A DNA stretch of 64,000 nucleotides from Spinactinospora alkalitolerans (GTDB lineage: Bacteria; Actinomycetota; Actinomycetes; Streptosporangiales; Streptosporangiaceae), in the NCBI RefSeq assembly GCF_013408795.1, contig NZ_JACCCC010000001.1:1116001-1180000 (forward strand), in the 5' to 3' direction. The notes under the pieces are model-generated. The model was given only the letters and a program-made list of their open reading frames with translations. It searched no databases and was not told the DNA's origin. A program made the position numbers and the translations under genes. Every line of letters begins with the position of its first letter. The stretch's first letter is position 1. This document shows, piece by piece, positions 1 through 8,412 of the stretch.

Positions 1-33
1 TGGTACGTCAAGCACCACCGAGGGGTGGCCTAG
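1..33 (+). CDS. 3' end of an upstream gene, possibly YraN/UPF0102
   Basis: The first ten codons of the window are open and end in TAG directly before the yifB ATG; the tail reads WYVKHHRGVA. In actinobacteria the gene just upstream of yifB is usually the YraN/UPF0102 nuclease-like family, whose members often end in a short H-x-x-GV-like tail, so this is a plausible identity. Only eleven codons are visible, so the assignment rests on gene order and is weak. Confidence 0.4.
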   Translation, partial: WYVKHHRGVA

Positions 34-1569
34 ATGGGGCTCGCGCGCACCAGGGCCGTCGCCCTGCTCGGGGTGGAGGGGCACAACGTCGAGGTGGAGG
101 CGCATCTCGGCGACGGACCAGCGGGGCTGACCCTCGTCGGACTGCCCGACACGGCCCTGCGCGAGGCCCGCGACCGCATCAGGGCGGCCGTCATCAACAG
201 CGGCGAGCACTGGCCCGAGGCGCACATCACGGTCAGCCTCTCCCCGGCCAGCCTGCCCAAGCGCGGCAGCGGATTCGACCTCAGCATCGCCACCGCCGTC
301 CTCGGCGCGAGCGGGGTGCTGCCCACCGAGGGCGTCTACGACGCCGTGCTCATCGCCGAGCTCGGCCTCGACGGCCGCACCCGCGCCGTCCGCGGCGTCC
401 TGCCCGCGGTCCTGGCCGCCGTGCGCAAGGGGCACGGCACGGTCGTCGTCGCCCGGGGCAACGCCGAGGAGGCCCGGCTCGTCCCCGACACCGAGGTGGT
501 CGCGGTGGGCTCCCTCGCCGAGCTGCTGGCCCGGCTGCGCGGCGGACCCGACGTCGAACCCGAGCCCGACCCCGATGACGAGCCGGCCGAGGCGGTCGGC
601 GACGAGGCGCCCCGCCCCAGGCCGGACCTTGCCGACGTCCTCGGCCAGCCGGTCGCGCGCCGCGCCGTGGAGATCTCCGCCGCGGGCGGCCACAACCTCT
701 TCCTCCTCGGGCCGCCGGGGACCGGCAAGAGCCTGCTGGCCGAGCGGCTGCCCACCGTCCTGCCCCCGCTGACGATGGAGGAGTCCATCGAGGTCACCGC
801 GATCCACTCGATCGCGGGCACCCTGCCCAAGGACAAGCCGCTCGTCACCGACCCCCCGTTCTGCGACCCCCACCACACCGCCACCCGGGCCGCCATCATC
901 GGCGGCGGCACCAGCCACCTGCGGCCCGGCTCGGCTTCGCTGGCGCACCGGGGTGTCCTGTTCATCGACGAGGCCCCGGAGTTCTCCCGGGGCGTCCTCG
1001 ACTCCCTGCGCCAGCCGCTGGAGACGGGCGAGGTCGTGGTGGCGCGCGCGGCGGCCACCGCGCGCTTCCCCGCCCGGTTCCTGTTCGTCCTGGCGGCCAA
1101 CCCCTGCCCGTGCGGCAAGGCCGGCAGCGCCTGCACCTGCCCGGCGCTCATGCGCCGCCGCTACCTCGGACGGCTGTCGGGGCCGCTGCTCGACCGGGTG
1201 GACCTCAAGGTCGAGCTGCAACCGGTCGCCCGGGCCGAGCTCCTCGCGGACCGTGCGTTCGCCGAATCCTCCCTGACCGTGGGCGAACGGGTGGTTCAGG
1301 CGCGGGAGCGGGCGGCCCGGCGCCTGGCCGGAACGCCGTGGAGCACCAACGCCGAAGTGCCCGGCGCGGAACTGCGCCGGCGTTTTCCGCCGCCGCCCGC
1401 GGCGCTGCACATCCTCGGCCGGGCCCTGGACCGGGGGGAGATCAGCGCCAGGGGCGTCGACCGGGTGCTGCGGGTGTCCTGGACGCTCGCCGATCTCGCG
1501 GAGCGCGGCGAACCCACCGTCGACGACACCGGATACGCGTTCGCGCTGTGGTCGGGGACGGCGCAGTGA
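34..1569 (+). CDS. yifB: YifB/ComM family Mg-chelatase-like AAA+ ATPase
   Basis: A 511-residue AAA+ ATPase of the YifB/ComM family, full length. In naturally transformable bacteria ComM is a helicase that promotes branch migration during recombination of incoming DNA; its role in actinobacteria is not established. The N-terminal 170 residues form the ChlI-type (Lon-protease-fold) domain. A Walker A motif GPPGTGKS lies at about 226-233 and Walker B VLFIDEAPEF at about 308-317. The family cysteine cluster NPCPCGKAGSACTC is at about 356-369 and an arginine in LDRVDL near 388. The ATG follows the upstream stop directly and has GAGGGG upstream. The stop codon overlaps the dprA GTG start (GTGA), so the two genes are translationally coupled, matching their shared role in single-stranded DNA handling. 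Confidence 0.93.
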   Translation: MGLARTRAVALLGVEGHNVEVEAHLGDGPAGLTLVGLPDTALREARDRIRAAVINSGEHWPEAHITVSLSPASLPKRGSGFDLSIATAVLGASGVLPTEGVYDAVLIAELGLDGRTRAVRGVLPAVLAAVRKGHGTVVVARGNAEEARLVPDTEVVAVGSLAELLARLRGGPDVEPEPDPDDEPAEAVGDEAPRPRPDLADVLGQPVARRAVEISAAGGHNLFLLGPPGTGKSLLAERLPTVLPPLTMEESIEVTAIHSIAGTLPKDKPLVTDPPFCDPHHTATRAAIIGGGTSHLRPGSASLAHRGVLFIDEAPEFSRGVLDSLRQPLETGEVVVARAAATARFPARFLFVLAANPCPCGKAGSACTCPALMRRRYLGRLSGPLLDRVDLKVELQPVARAELLADRAFAESSLTVGERVVQARERAARRLAGTPWSTNAEVPGAELRRRFPPPPAALHILGRALDRGEISARGVDRVLRVSWTLADLAERGEPTVDDTGYAFALWSGTAQ

Positions 1570-2780
1570 ACGGGCCTGAGGGCGAGGCGCCGCCCCGGGA
1601 GGAGTTCGATCCGTCCGGGCTCGACGCCGACGCGTCGGCGCGCGCCGGCATCACCGCGACGGCCGAGCCGGGCGATCCGGCGATGGGCCTGCTGCTCGCC
1701 GAGCACGGCGCGGCCCGGGTCTGGGAGGCGCTGGTGCACCGGGAGCGGATCCCGCCACCGGCAGGGACCGACCAGGGGGCCCACTCCGCGCGGCTGGAGC
1801 GCTGGCGGACCAGGGCCGCGGCGGTCGACGTCGACGCGCTGTCGGCGCAGGCGGCCGAACTGGGGGCGCGGCTCGTGCTGCCCGGCGACCCGGAGTGGCC
1901 GGGTCAGCTGGATCCCCTGGCCGAGCGCCGGCCCTATGCGCTGTGGGTCCGGGGTGCGCGCGACCTCCGCCACGCCTGCCTGCGCTCGGTGGCGGTGGTC
2001 GGCTCCAGGGCCGCCTCCGCCTACGGCCTGCACGTCGCGGGGGAGTTCGGCCACGCGCTCGCCGAACGCTCCTGGGCGGTCGTCTCCGGCGGCGCCTACG
2101 GGATCGACGGCGCCGCGCACCGGGGCACCCTGGCCGGCGGCGCCACCACCGTGGTCGTGCTCGCCTGCGGCCTCGACATCAGCTACCCGCGCGGCCACGA
2201 GAACCTGTTCGCCGACGTCGCCGCACGCGGCGTCCTGATCAGCGAGCACCCGCCGGGAACCTCCCCGACCCGGCGGGGATTCCTGGTCCGCAACCGCCTC
2301 ATCGCCGCACTCACCCCCGGCACCGTGGTCGTCGAGGCCGGACTGCGCAGCGGCGCGATGAACACCGCCACGCACGCGCGGGAGCTGTGCCGCGTACTCA
2401 TGGCGGTGCCCGGTCCGGTCACCTCCGCACTGTCGGCCGGATGCCATCGCCTGCTGCGCGACTGGCAGGCCGTGTGCGTCACCGACGCCGCCGACATCAT
2501 CGAGCAGGTCGGCCGCATCGGCGAGGACCTGCGCCCCGTCGACGGCCCGGTACTGGCCGAGGACCGGCTCGACGCGACGGCCCGGCGGATCCTGGACTCC
2601 CTCCGGGGGCGCCGCTGGACCGGTACCGCCACGGTCGCCGCGGCGGCCGGAGTCGGCCTCGACACCGCGCTGCGCCACCTCGGGCTGCTGGCCGCCGGCG
2701 GGTTCGTCGAGCGCGGGCCGGGAGGCTGGCGCGCCGAATCCGGCGCCCGGAAACCCCACGGGGATAGGGTTGCGCCATGA
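1566..2780 (+). CDS. dprA: DNA-processing protein DprA (Smf)
   Basis: DprA binds incoming single-stranded DNA and loads RecA during transformation; the gene is conserved in actinobacteria whether or not they are known to be competent. The protein is about 404 residues. The Rossmann-fold core starts with VAVVGSR at about 142-148, followed by SGGAYGID (about 174-181), the ACGLDISYP stretch near 200 and FLVRNRLIAALT near 239-250. A C-terminal winged-helix (DprA_WH) region lies around 325-385. I chose GTG 1566 because it overlaps the yifB TGA by four bases; the open frame runs further upstream only as a shadow inside yifB. The stop overlaps the next gene's ATG (ATGA). Confidence 0.92.
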   Translation: MNGPEGEAPPREEFDPSGLDADASARAGITATAEPGDPAMGLLLAEHGAARVWEALVHRERIPPPAGTDQGAHSARLERWRTRAAAVDVDALSAQAAELGARLVLPGDPEWPGQLDPLAERRPYALWVRGARDLRHACLRSVAVVGSRAASAYGLHVAGEFGHALAERSWAVVSGGAYGIDGAAHRGTLAGGATTVVVLACGLDISYPRGHENLFADVAARGVLISEHPPGTSPTRRGFLVRNRLIAALTPGTVVVEAGLRSGAMNTATHARELCRVLMAVPGPVTSALSAGCHRLLRDWQAVCVTDAADIIEQVGRIGEDLRPVDGPVLAEDRLDATARRILDSLRGRRWTGTATVAAAAGVGLDTALRHLGLLAAGGFVERGPGGWRAESGARKPHGDRVAP

Positions 2781-3142
2781 GCAAGGGCTACAGCACGGCG
2801 GTCGTCGCGAAGGGGCCGCTGGTCTTCGTCTCCGGTCAGGTGCCCGAGGCTGCCGACGGCAGCGTGGCCGAGGGCGACGCGACCGAGCAGGCGCGCCAGG
2901 TCTTCCGCAACATCGAGGCCGCCCTCGCCGAGCACGGAACCGGTTTCCGGCACACCGTCAAGCTCACCTACTACCTGCGCCACATCGCCGACCTCGCGGC
3001 CGTGCGGGCCGTTCTGGCCGAGTTCCTCGTCCACCGGCCGCGGCCGGCCAGCACGCTGGTCGAGGTGAGCGGACTCCTCGACTCCCGCTACCTGCTGGAG
3101 ATCGACGCGGTGGCCACCATTCCCGAACGCACCGAGGGCTAG
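2777..3142 (+). CDS. Rid (YjgF/YER057c/UK114) family protein without the catalytic arginine
   Basis: A 121-residue Rid-family protein; RidA itself hydrolyses reactive enamine/imine intermediates from PLP enzymes. The fold signature FVSGQVP near the N-terminus and VEVSGLL...LEIDAVATI near the C-terminus are clear. In RidA proper the residue two before the CVEV/LVEV strand is the catalytic arginine (Arg105 in E. coli); here the stretch reads RPASTLVEV, placing serine there. This is typical of the Rid4-7 subfamilies, so imine deaminase activity should not be assumed. The ATG overlaps the dprA TGA by four bases, so it is expressed with dprA. Confidence 0.85.
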   Translation: MSKGYSTAVVAKGPLVFVSGQVPEAADGSVAEGDATEQARQVFRNIEAALAEHGTGFRHTVKLTYYLRHIADLAAVRAVLAEFLVHRPRPASTLVEVSGLLDSRYLLEIDAVATIPERTEG

Positions 3143-3245
3143 TGTTCTGAGTCGTTGTTTCGGTGAATGCTGCCGTGCCGGGGGAGAGCGCTCAGGTCAT
3201 CGGGCGGGGCCGGGGGGATTCGCCGCTGTGGTCCTGACGGCATGG

Positions 3246-3298
3246 CCGGTGTCTGGCGATCGGGTCCGCACGGGGGGCGGCTGTCGCAGTGCGCGCAA
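3246..3298 (+). repeat. Degenerate half-copy of the dispersed intergenic repeat
   Basis: In the 417-base gap between the Rid gene and xerC, this stretch matches the left half of the repeat seen at 18.9, 19.2, 29.3, 58.3 and 59.4 kb: it opens CCGGTGT and shares CTGTCGCAGTGCGCGCAA with the 58.3-kb copy. Homology stops after 3298, so the right half is missing or too diverged. A short GTCATCGGGC at 3196-3205 resembles the repeat's right end in reverse, suggesting a deleted or rearranged copy. Nothing else recognisable lies between 3143 and 3559 apart from the presumed xerC promoter region. Confidence 0.6.
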
Positions 3299-3559
3299 AC
3301 CGAGGCTTCCTGGCCTTGTGGGCCCTAAAACGTTCAGATAACCCCAACAACGTCAAGATCGCCGAGAGGACCACCGCAAAACGGACACTTGCGCGTCCAT
3401 CTGCCCCCGCCCTCGTCGCCGCTTTTCCCGTGCGGCCCACCCGTCACTCGGCAGCGGACAAGGCCGCACAGTGGGCCGTTGCCGCCTGTCGCTCTGTCGG
3501 CGCACAATCAGACAGGACCGACCAAGGATGCGAGGCGGCGAAGTGCCACGAGATCTCCC

Positions 3560-4486
3560 ATGACCGAACCCGGAGACGACCGAGCCGATCGGTGGAGCGC
3601 CCTCCTCGCCGATTTCGAGCGGCATCTGAGCGCGGAGCTCGGCCGCTCCCCGCACACGGTGCGGGCCTACCTCGGTGATCTGCGCGGTCTGCTCGACCAT
3701 CTCGCCGAGACCGGCGGCGGCGTCGCCGACCTCGACGTCACCCTGCTGCGGAGTTGGCTGGCGCGGCTGCACGACCGTGGGGTGAGCCGGGCCACGCTGG
3801 CGCGGCGCGTCGCCGCGGTCCGGGTCTTCACCGCGTTCCTGCACCGCACCGGGCACCTGGACCGGGACCCCGGGCCGCTGCTCGCCGCTCCCAAGCAGCA
3901 GCGCACGCTGCCGGCGGTGCTCGATGAGGAGCAGGCCGCCGCGGCGATGGACACCGCCGCGGCCGACGACGACGGTTCCCCCCTGGCGCTGCGGCAGCGG
4001 GCCGTGCTGGAGGTGCTCTACGCCACCGGCATCCGGGTGGCGGAGCTGTGCGGCCTGGACGTCGACGACGTCGACCGCGAACGCCGCACGCTGCGGGTGC
4101 GGGGAAAAGGCGGCAAGGAGCGGACCGTGCCCCTCGGGCAGCCGGCGATGGCCGCGCTGGAGCGCTGGCTGCGCGACGGACGGCCGCGGTGGCTGGTCCC
4201 CACGAGCGGCCCCGCGCTGCTCCTGGGGGCGCGCGGCGGCAGGCTCGGCACCCGAACGGCCCGGCGCGACGTGCACGAGAGGATGGCCGCGGCCTCGTCC
4301 GGCGACGACACCGCCCCGCACGGCCTGCGGCACAGCGCGGCCACCCACCTGCTCAACGGGGGAGCCGATCTCAGGAGCGTCCAGGAGATCCTGGGCCACT
4401 CCTCGCTGTCCAGCACCCAGATCTACACCCACGTCTCCATCGAGAGACTGACCCGCACCTACAACCGGGCGCACCCCAGGGCGTGA
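3560..4486 (+). CDS. xerC: Tyrosine recombinase XerC
   Basis: A 308-residue tyrosine recombinase of normal Xer length. XerC with XerD resolves chromosome dimers at dif during division. The N-terminal SAM-like core-binding domain spans about 12-105. The catalytic residues are all present: Arg159 in GIRVAEL, Lys183 in RGKGGKER, His254 and Arg257 in PHGLRH, His280 in ILGHSS and nucleophile Tyr289 in QIYTHV. I start at ATG 3560; an in-frame upstream extension is proline/arginine-rich and lies in the repeat-bearing gap. Position between dprA and the M23-rpsB block is the usual actinobacterial place, arguing for the housekeeping XerC rather than a phage integrase. Confidence 0.9.
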   Translation: MTEPGDDRADRWSALLADFERHLSAELGRSPHTVRAYLGDLRGLLDHLAETGGGVADLDVTLLRSWLARLHDRGVSRATLARRVAAVRVFTAFLHRTGHLDRDPGPLLAAPKQQRTLPAVLDEEQAAAAMDTAAADDDGSPLALRQRAVLEVLYATGIRVAELCGLDVDDVDRERRTLRVRGKGGKERTVPLGQPAMAALERWLRDGRPRWLVPTSGPALLLGARGGRLGTRTARRDVHERMAAASSGDDTAPHGLRHSAATHLLNGGADLRSVQEILGHSSLSSTQIYTHVSIERLTRTYNRAHPRA

Positions 4487-4492
4487 CCGCCC

Positions 4493-4511
4493 CGGTGCGC
4501 CCGGCGCACCG
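4493..4511. terminator. Bidirectional hairpin between xerC and the flavoprotein gene
   Basis: CGGTGCG and CGCACCG form a perfect seven-base stem around a five-base loop, placed exactly between two converging genes and touching the stop codon of the minus-strand one. There is no T tract, as usual for this GC content. Confidence 0.55.
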
Positions 4512-5756
4512 TCACGGCGCGGACGTGTCGGCGGCCACCGAGGCCAGGTAGGCGTCGGCCTTGTCGGCGTCCATGATCCAATGCCGGAAGTCGGCCGGAT
4601 CGGTGTAGCCCATGGCGAACCGGCGCGCGACGGTCGGGTTCTGGGCCGCGGTGGCCAGAACGCGCTGCACGTGCTCGGGCAGCGGCCCCAGCATCATGTT
4701 GGTGTAGGCGGTGCCGTACTGCGCGTGCGCCCAGTAGGCGTCGAACGTCTGCTGCATCCAGTCCCGGTCGAAGGGCCGGTCGCCGCGGTCCAGGATCGAA
4801 CGGAGGTAGACGTCGGCGCATCGGGCGGCGTTGTTCGATCCCTGCCCGGTGACCGGATCGTTGGCGACGACCACGTCGGCCATGCCGAGCACGGACGCCG
4901 TTTCGGAGAGCCGGCCGACCGGTCGCCGCACCACCGGGGCGTACCCGCCGTAGAGGACGCAGCGCGCGTCGGTGGGCTCCGCGTCGACGAAGCGCTCGTG
5001 CTCCCACGGCGCGTACCGGCGCATCAGGTCGAGCATGCGCTCCAGGTGGGCCTGAGGGTTCGGCCGGTCCTGCCAGCAGTCCAGCGGGCCGTCGGGAATC
5101 GCCTCCCACAGCACGATGTCGCACGGCCCGCTGTTGGTGTAGCCGGGCATGTAGAGGAGCTCCCCGATGCCGGGGAAGGCGCTGATCCGCACGTGCGGCT
5201 CGGGGTACTCGGGCATCGGTGTCATGCCGTGCAGGTAGATGCAGGACAGCATGCGCTGCGGGCGGTCGTAGGGGGAGCGGCTCGGATCGCGGTCGAACAG
5301 GTCGACCAGCTCGCCCTTCCCCGCGGCGATGATCGTCAGGTCGTACAGGGCGGACAACCCTTCAAGGTCCGAGGTCATCACGCTGTGGTAGACGGCGTTC
5401 CCGCCCTTGGACTCGAACAGCTCCAGCCAGCCCGCCATCTTGACCCGCTGGTCGACCGACTGCCCGTACTCGTCCCAGCGGCCCACGAAGCCGAACGCCG
5501 CCGTCCCCGGAGGGTCGGACACGGTGAGGCGCTGGGCCACGATCTGCGGCGCCACCTCCTCCCACAGGTTCAGCCCGCGGTCGCGCTCCAGGTGCAGAGC
5601 CGGCGCGAACATGCACTGCGTGGACATGACCCGGCCGGCACGGATCTCCTCGGGGGTGCGCGCCGACATCATGGTGACGTCGTAGCCCTCGTCGAGCAGG
5701 CTCAGCCCGAGCTGGAGTCCGCCCTGGCCGGCGCCGACGATCAGGATCCTTCGCAT
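4512..5756 (-). CDS. Styrene/indole-monooxygenase-like FAD-dependent oxidoreductase
   Basis: A 414-residue flavoprotein related to StyA-type two-component monooxygenases, which take FADH2 from a separate reductase and epoxidise styrene or oxidise indole. It begins with a dinucleotide-binding GAGQGG (8-13) after a hydrophobic strand. The later ADVVVANDPVTGQGSNNA stretch near residues 300-320 is the second FAD contact typical of the group. ATG 5756 has GAGGAGA upstream. It lies 18 bases downstream of the conservon GTPase on the same strand, so it is probably the last gene of that operon, in the place where many conservons carry a cytochrome P450. No flavin reductase gene is adjacent. Substrate unknown. 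Confidence 0.75.
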   Translation of the reverse strand: MRRILIVGAGQGGLQLGLSLLDEGYDVTMMSARTPEEIRAGRVMSTQCMFAPALHLERDRGLNLWEEVAPQIVAQRLTVSDPPGTAAFGFVGRWDEYGQSVDQRVKMAGWLELFESKGGNAVYHSVMTSDLEGLSALYDLTIIAAGKGELVDLFDRDPSRSPYDRPQRMLSCIYLHGMTPMPEYPEPHVRISAFPGIGELLYMPGYTNSGPCDIVLWEAIPDGPLDCWQDRPNPQAHLERMLDLMRRYAPWEHERFVDAEPTDARCVLYGGYAPVVRRPVGRLSETASVLGMADVVVANDPVTGQGSNNAARCADVYLRSILDRGDRPFDRDWMQQTFDAYWAHAQYGTAYTNMMLGPLPEHVQRVLATAAQNPTVARRFAMGYTDPADFRHWIMDADKADAYLASVAADTSAP

Positions 5757-5774
5757 CGCTGTCTCCTCTGACGG

Positions 5775-6386
5775 CTATCGGGTGGCCAGTGCGCCGGGGC
5801 CACCGGGGGCGGTGTGCGCCATCGTGTGGGTCAGGGCCGCTGTGAGGGCGTCCACCACGGAGCCCCGGTCGCGGGCGTCGCAGGTGATCAGCGGGACGTC
5901 CGCCGAGAGCCGCAGTGCGTCGCGCACCGCGTCCAGGTCGTGGGTCTGCCTGCCGTCGAACAGGTTGACGGCGACGACGAACGGCACGTCGGAGTCGTTC
6001 TCGAAGTAGTTGACCGCGGCGAACGACACGTCCAGCCTGCGGGTGTCGACCAGGACGAGCCCGCCGCTCGCCCCGCGGCACAGGTCGTCCCACATCGGCC
6101 AGAACCGGTCCTGTCCCGGGGTGCCGAACAGGTACAGCACGAGGTCCTCGGCCAGGGTGATCCGGCCGAAGTCCATCGCGACCGTCGTGGTCTCCTTGCC
6201 GTCGCCGGAGCTGAGCGGGTCGATCGTCCTGCTGGCCTGGGTCATCCACGCCTCAGTGTTCACCGGAGGGATCTCCGAGACCGCGCCGACCAGGGTGGTC
6301 TTTCCGACACCGAATCCCCCTGCGACGACGATCTTGACCGAGGTGAGCCGCGCGGGCAGGTTGTCAGGCGAGATCTCGAAGGCCAT
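5775..6386 (-). CDS. Conservon GTPase (CvnD-like ATP/GTP-binding protein)
   Basis: A 203-residue small GTPase of the type encoded as the fourth gene of Streptomyces conservons (cvn operons), which form a membrane-associated complex resembling eukaryotic G-protein signalling. Walker A GGFGVGKTT is at 23-31 and the switch region LFGTPGQDRF near 85-94. A VNLFD stretch near 140 stands where Ras-like proteins have NKxD. Its start overlaps the end of the DUF742 gene by 23 bases, a normal conservon arrangement. No lipid-anchor motif is visible. Confidence 0.9.
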   Translation of the reverse strand: MAFEISPDNLPARLTSVKIVVAGGFGVGKTTLVGAVSEIPPVNTEAWMTQASRTIDPLSSGDGKETTTVAMDFGRITLAEDLVLYLFGTPGQDRFWPMWDDLCRGASGGLVLVDTRRLDVSFAAVNYFENDSDVPFVVAVNLFDGRQTHDLDAVRDALRLSADVPLITCDARDRGSVVDALTAALTHTMAHTAPGGPGALATR

Positions 6387-6708
6387 GGATGACTCTCTTC
6401 AGAAGTCGGGGGTCGTACGGAGAGGCATAGGTCTCCGGATTGATCAGCACCCGGTCGTCCGAGGCCAGGTCGCCCAGCAGGACGCGGGTGACCCCGAGCG
6501 ACACGCCGCAGTGCGCGGACAGCTCCGCGACCGACTCGACGGCGCCGGAGGCCCGCTCGTACAGCGATCGCGCCTCCGGGAGGAGCCGTGCGGCGAAGGA
6601 CACGTCGTAGTCCGGTGCCGACACCAGCGTGTGGACGAAGAGGTGCTGCCGCGTACGCGTCCGCCCACCGGTCAGGACGTAGGGCCGTACCCAGGGGTTG
6701 GCCTTCAT
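6364..6708 (-). CDS. DUF742 conservon protein (CvnC-like)
   Basis: A 114-residue DUF742 protein, the third component of conservons. It begins with the usual W-x-R-PYVLTGGRTR segment, then a winged-helix-like region (VAELSAHCGVSLGVTRVLLGDL) and the characteristic C-terminus with LLKRVIHGLRDL. It sits between the Roadblock and GTPase genes, 31 bases from the former and overlapping the latter. Family members bind the other Cvn proteins and are thought to contribute a DNA-binding-like module; no enzymatic function is known. Confidence 0.88.
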   Translation of the reverse strand: MKANPWVRPYVLTGGRTRTRQHLFVHTLVSAPDYDVSFAARLLPEARSLYERASGAVESVAELSAHCGVSLGVTRVLLGDLASDDRVLINPETYASPYDPRLLKRVIHGLRDLA

Positions 6709-6739
6709 GATCGCTCTCTCGCCTCGATTCGCCCGTGGG

Positions 6740-7186
6740 TCATGACACGCCCCTGTCGGTCGGCGTGCCGCGCAGGTCGTCGCGGATCTCCGGGGTCAGC
6801 ACGTGGCCGACGCTGTCGACGAGCTGGGCCATCTGGTGGGCGACCAGGCCCAGGTTGGCGCCGTCCCGGACCAGCACGGCCAGACCGGCGAGGCTGCCGA
6901 TCCCCATGAACAGGAAGTGCCCGGCCGGGAACTTCAGCATGATCTGGTCGCAGCCGTCCTCGCCGACCTGGTTCGCGATGTTGTGGCCGAGGCTGATCAT
7001 GCCGCTGGTCAGGGCCGAGAGCGGGTCGGCGAGATCGGCCGCCATCTCGCCGGAGGCGATGAGCGGCAGCCCGTCGGAGGACACGATCAGCGCGTGCGCC
7101 ACTCCGGGGGTCGACGTGGCGAAGTCGTTGACCAGCCAGTCGAACTCCTGGGGGGTTCGCGGCTGGGTGGGCGCACCGGCCATCAC
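6740..7186 (-). CDS. Roadblock/LC7 domain protein (CvnB-like)
   Basis: A roughly 148-residue Roadblock/LC7 protein, the second conservon component. In Myxococcus MglB and related systems this fold acts as a GTPase-activating or scaffold dimer for the small GTPase. The fold is evident in VAHALIVSSDGLPLIASG, the helix with SLGHNIANQVGEDG and the strand LFMGIGSLAGLAVL. The start is either GTG 7186 or the immediately following ATG 7183; the GTGATGA string overlaps the kinase stop codon, so the two genes are translationally coupled. Confidence 0.88.
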   Translation of the reverse strand: MMAGAPTQPRTPQEFDWLVNDFATSTPGVAHALIVSSDGLPLIASGEMAADLADPLSALTSGMISLGHNIANQVGEDGCDQIMLKFPAGHFLFMGIGSLAGLAVLVRDGANLGLVAHQMAQLVDSVGHVLTPEIRDDLRGTPTDRGVS

Positions 7187-8412
7187 GGCACCTGCTCTTC
7201 CGGGTCGTCGTCACCTGAGCCGGGCGCGCTGCTCCACCTGGCCTTATGATCGCCCGCGGTGAACGCGCTCACGTCCTCGGCGAAGGACCGGCGGACCACT
7301 GCGGGATCGCGCGCGGGAGAAGGGGAAGGGGGAGTCGACGCCGGTGGAGCGCCGTCGTCGCCGCCGCGGATGCTCTTGCGTTCCCGGCGGGGCAGGTCGT
7401 TGACGGTCGTCAGCGGCCGCTGCGGGGCTCCGGAGCGCCCGGCCGCCCGGTCGGTGCCGGCCGGCTCCGAGCGGTGGGCCACCGTCAGGTGCGCCGGCGG
7501 GACGTGCCCGCCGGAGCCGCCGTCGGCGGCCGCTCCGCCCGCCGGCCGCCGCACCGCGGGGTCGGGCCGCCGGCCCCCGGCGGGAGCCGGGGCGGGGATC
7601 TCGCACAGCAGTCGCGGCGGGAGGGTCACCGTCGCGGTCGTGCCGCTGGAGGCGTCGGAGCCGGAGGAGGAGCGGCGCACGAGCCCGACCCGGACGCCGT
7701 GTTTGCGGGCCATGCGGTGCACCACCGGGAACCCGGTGTGCCTGCCGGTCCGTCCGTCCACCCGGGGGTCCGGATCGGCCAGCATCGTGTTCACGGCCGC
7801 GAGCTGCTCGGGGCCGATACCGATGCCGTTGTCCTCGATGCGCATCAGCACGCCGCCGTCGTCGAGCAGGTGCGCGCTGACCGTCGTCGCCGACGGCGAG
7901 TACCTGGTGGCGTTGTCCAGCAGCGCAGCCAGCAGCGAGGCGATGTCATCGGCGGCGTAGGCCACCACGGCCAGCTCCGCCACCGTGCCGACCTGGACCT
8001 GGGTGTAGCGCTCGATCGATGATTCGGCCATCCGGATCACGTCCACGAGGGACGAGACGTGGCCCGCCATCTCCTCGTCGTCGAGACCGGAGAGGATCCG
8101 CAGGTCGCGCGCTATGCGGCGCATCCTGGTGACGGCGTGGTCGACGTGGTAGAGCCGCTGCAGCCGGTCCGGGTCCTCCTCGTCGTCCTCCAGGCGGTCC
8201 AGCGCCGGGCGCAACTGCTCGGCGAGGACGAGCGTCTGCAGGGCGAACCGCTCGCAGATCCTCGGCCACGCCGCATCCGTGTCCGCCGCGTCCGCGGGCT
8301 CGGGCGCGTGGGACCGGGCCGGAGCCACCGGTCCGGCGGCCGCGCTCGCCGGCCCGTGCACGGTGGACTCCAGCCAGCGCGCCAGTCTCAGACGCAGTCG
8401 TCCCCGTTTCAT
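7183..8412 (-). CDS. Conservon sensor histidine kinase-like ATPase (CvnA-like), no sensor domain
   Basis: About 409 residues from ATG 8412. The dimerisation/H-box-like helix VDHAVTRMRRIARDL is followed by a HATPase_c domain with N box ALLDNATRYSP, G1 box EDNGIGIGPEQL and a G2-like TGFPVVHRMARKHG. The C-terminal third is a proline/arginine-rich, probably disordered tail. Most CvnA proteins have an N-terminal membrane-spanning sensor region; here the N-terminus is short, basic and without a transmembrane segment, so this copy is probably cytosolic or recruited by a partner. The frame is open upstream to 8616 but that extension looks like non-coding arginine-rich translation. First gene of a five-gene minus-strand operon. 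Confidence 0.82.
   Translation of the reverse strand: MKRGRLRLRLARWLESTVHGPASAAAGPVAPARSHAPEPADAADTDAAWPRICERFALQTLVLAEQLRPALDRLEDDEEDPDRLQRLYHVDHAVTRMRRIARDLRILSGLDDEEMAGHVSSLVDVIRMAESSIERYTQVQVGTVAELAVVAYAADDIASLLAALLDNATRYSPSATTVSAHLLDDGGVLMRIEDNGIGIGPEQLAAVNTMLADPDPRVDGRTGRHTGFPVVHRMARKHGVRVGLVRRSSSGSDASSGTTATVTLPPRLLCEIPAPAPAGGRRPDPAVRRPAGGAAADGGSGGHVPPAHLTVAHRSEPAGTDRAAGRSGAPQRPLTTVNDLPRRERKSIRGGDDGAPPASTPPSPSPARDPAVVRRSFAEDVSAFTAGDHKARWSSAPGSGDDDPEEQVP

Noticed and set aside
1296-2759. A 487-codon minus-strand frame opposite dprA
   Set aside because: Same GC-shadow pattern; dprA on the plus strand has complete motifs and coupled start and stop codons.
3192-3440. An 82-codon minus-strand open frame between the Rid gene and xerC
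   Set aside because: It crosses the degenerate repeat copy, has no ribosome site and resembles no family; treated as non-coding.
3560-4486. Phage integrase marking an integrated element
   Set aside because: The recombinase has Xer length and sits in the conserved dprA-xerC-M23-rpsB context, with no att duplication, tRNA or phage genes nearby.
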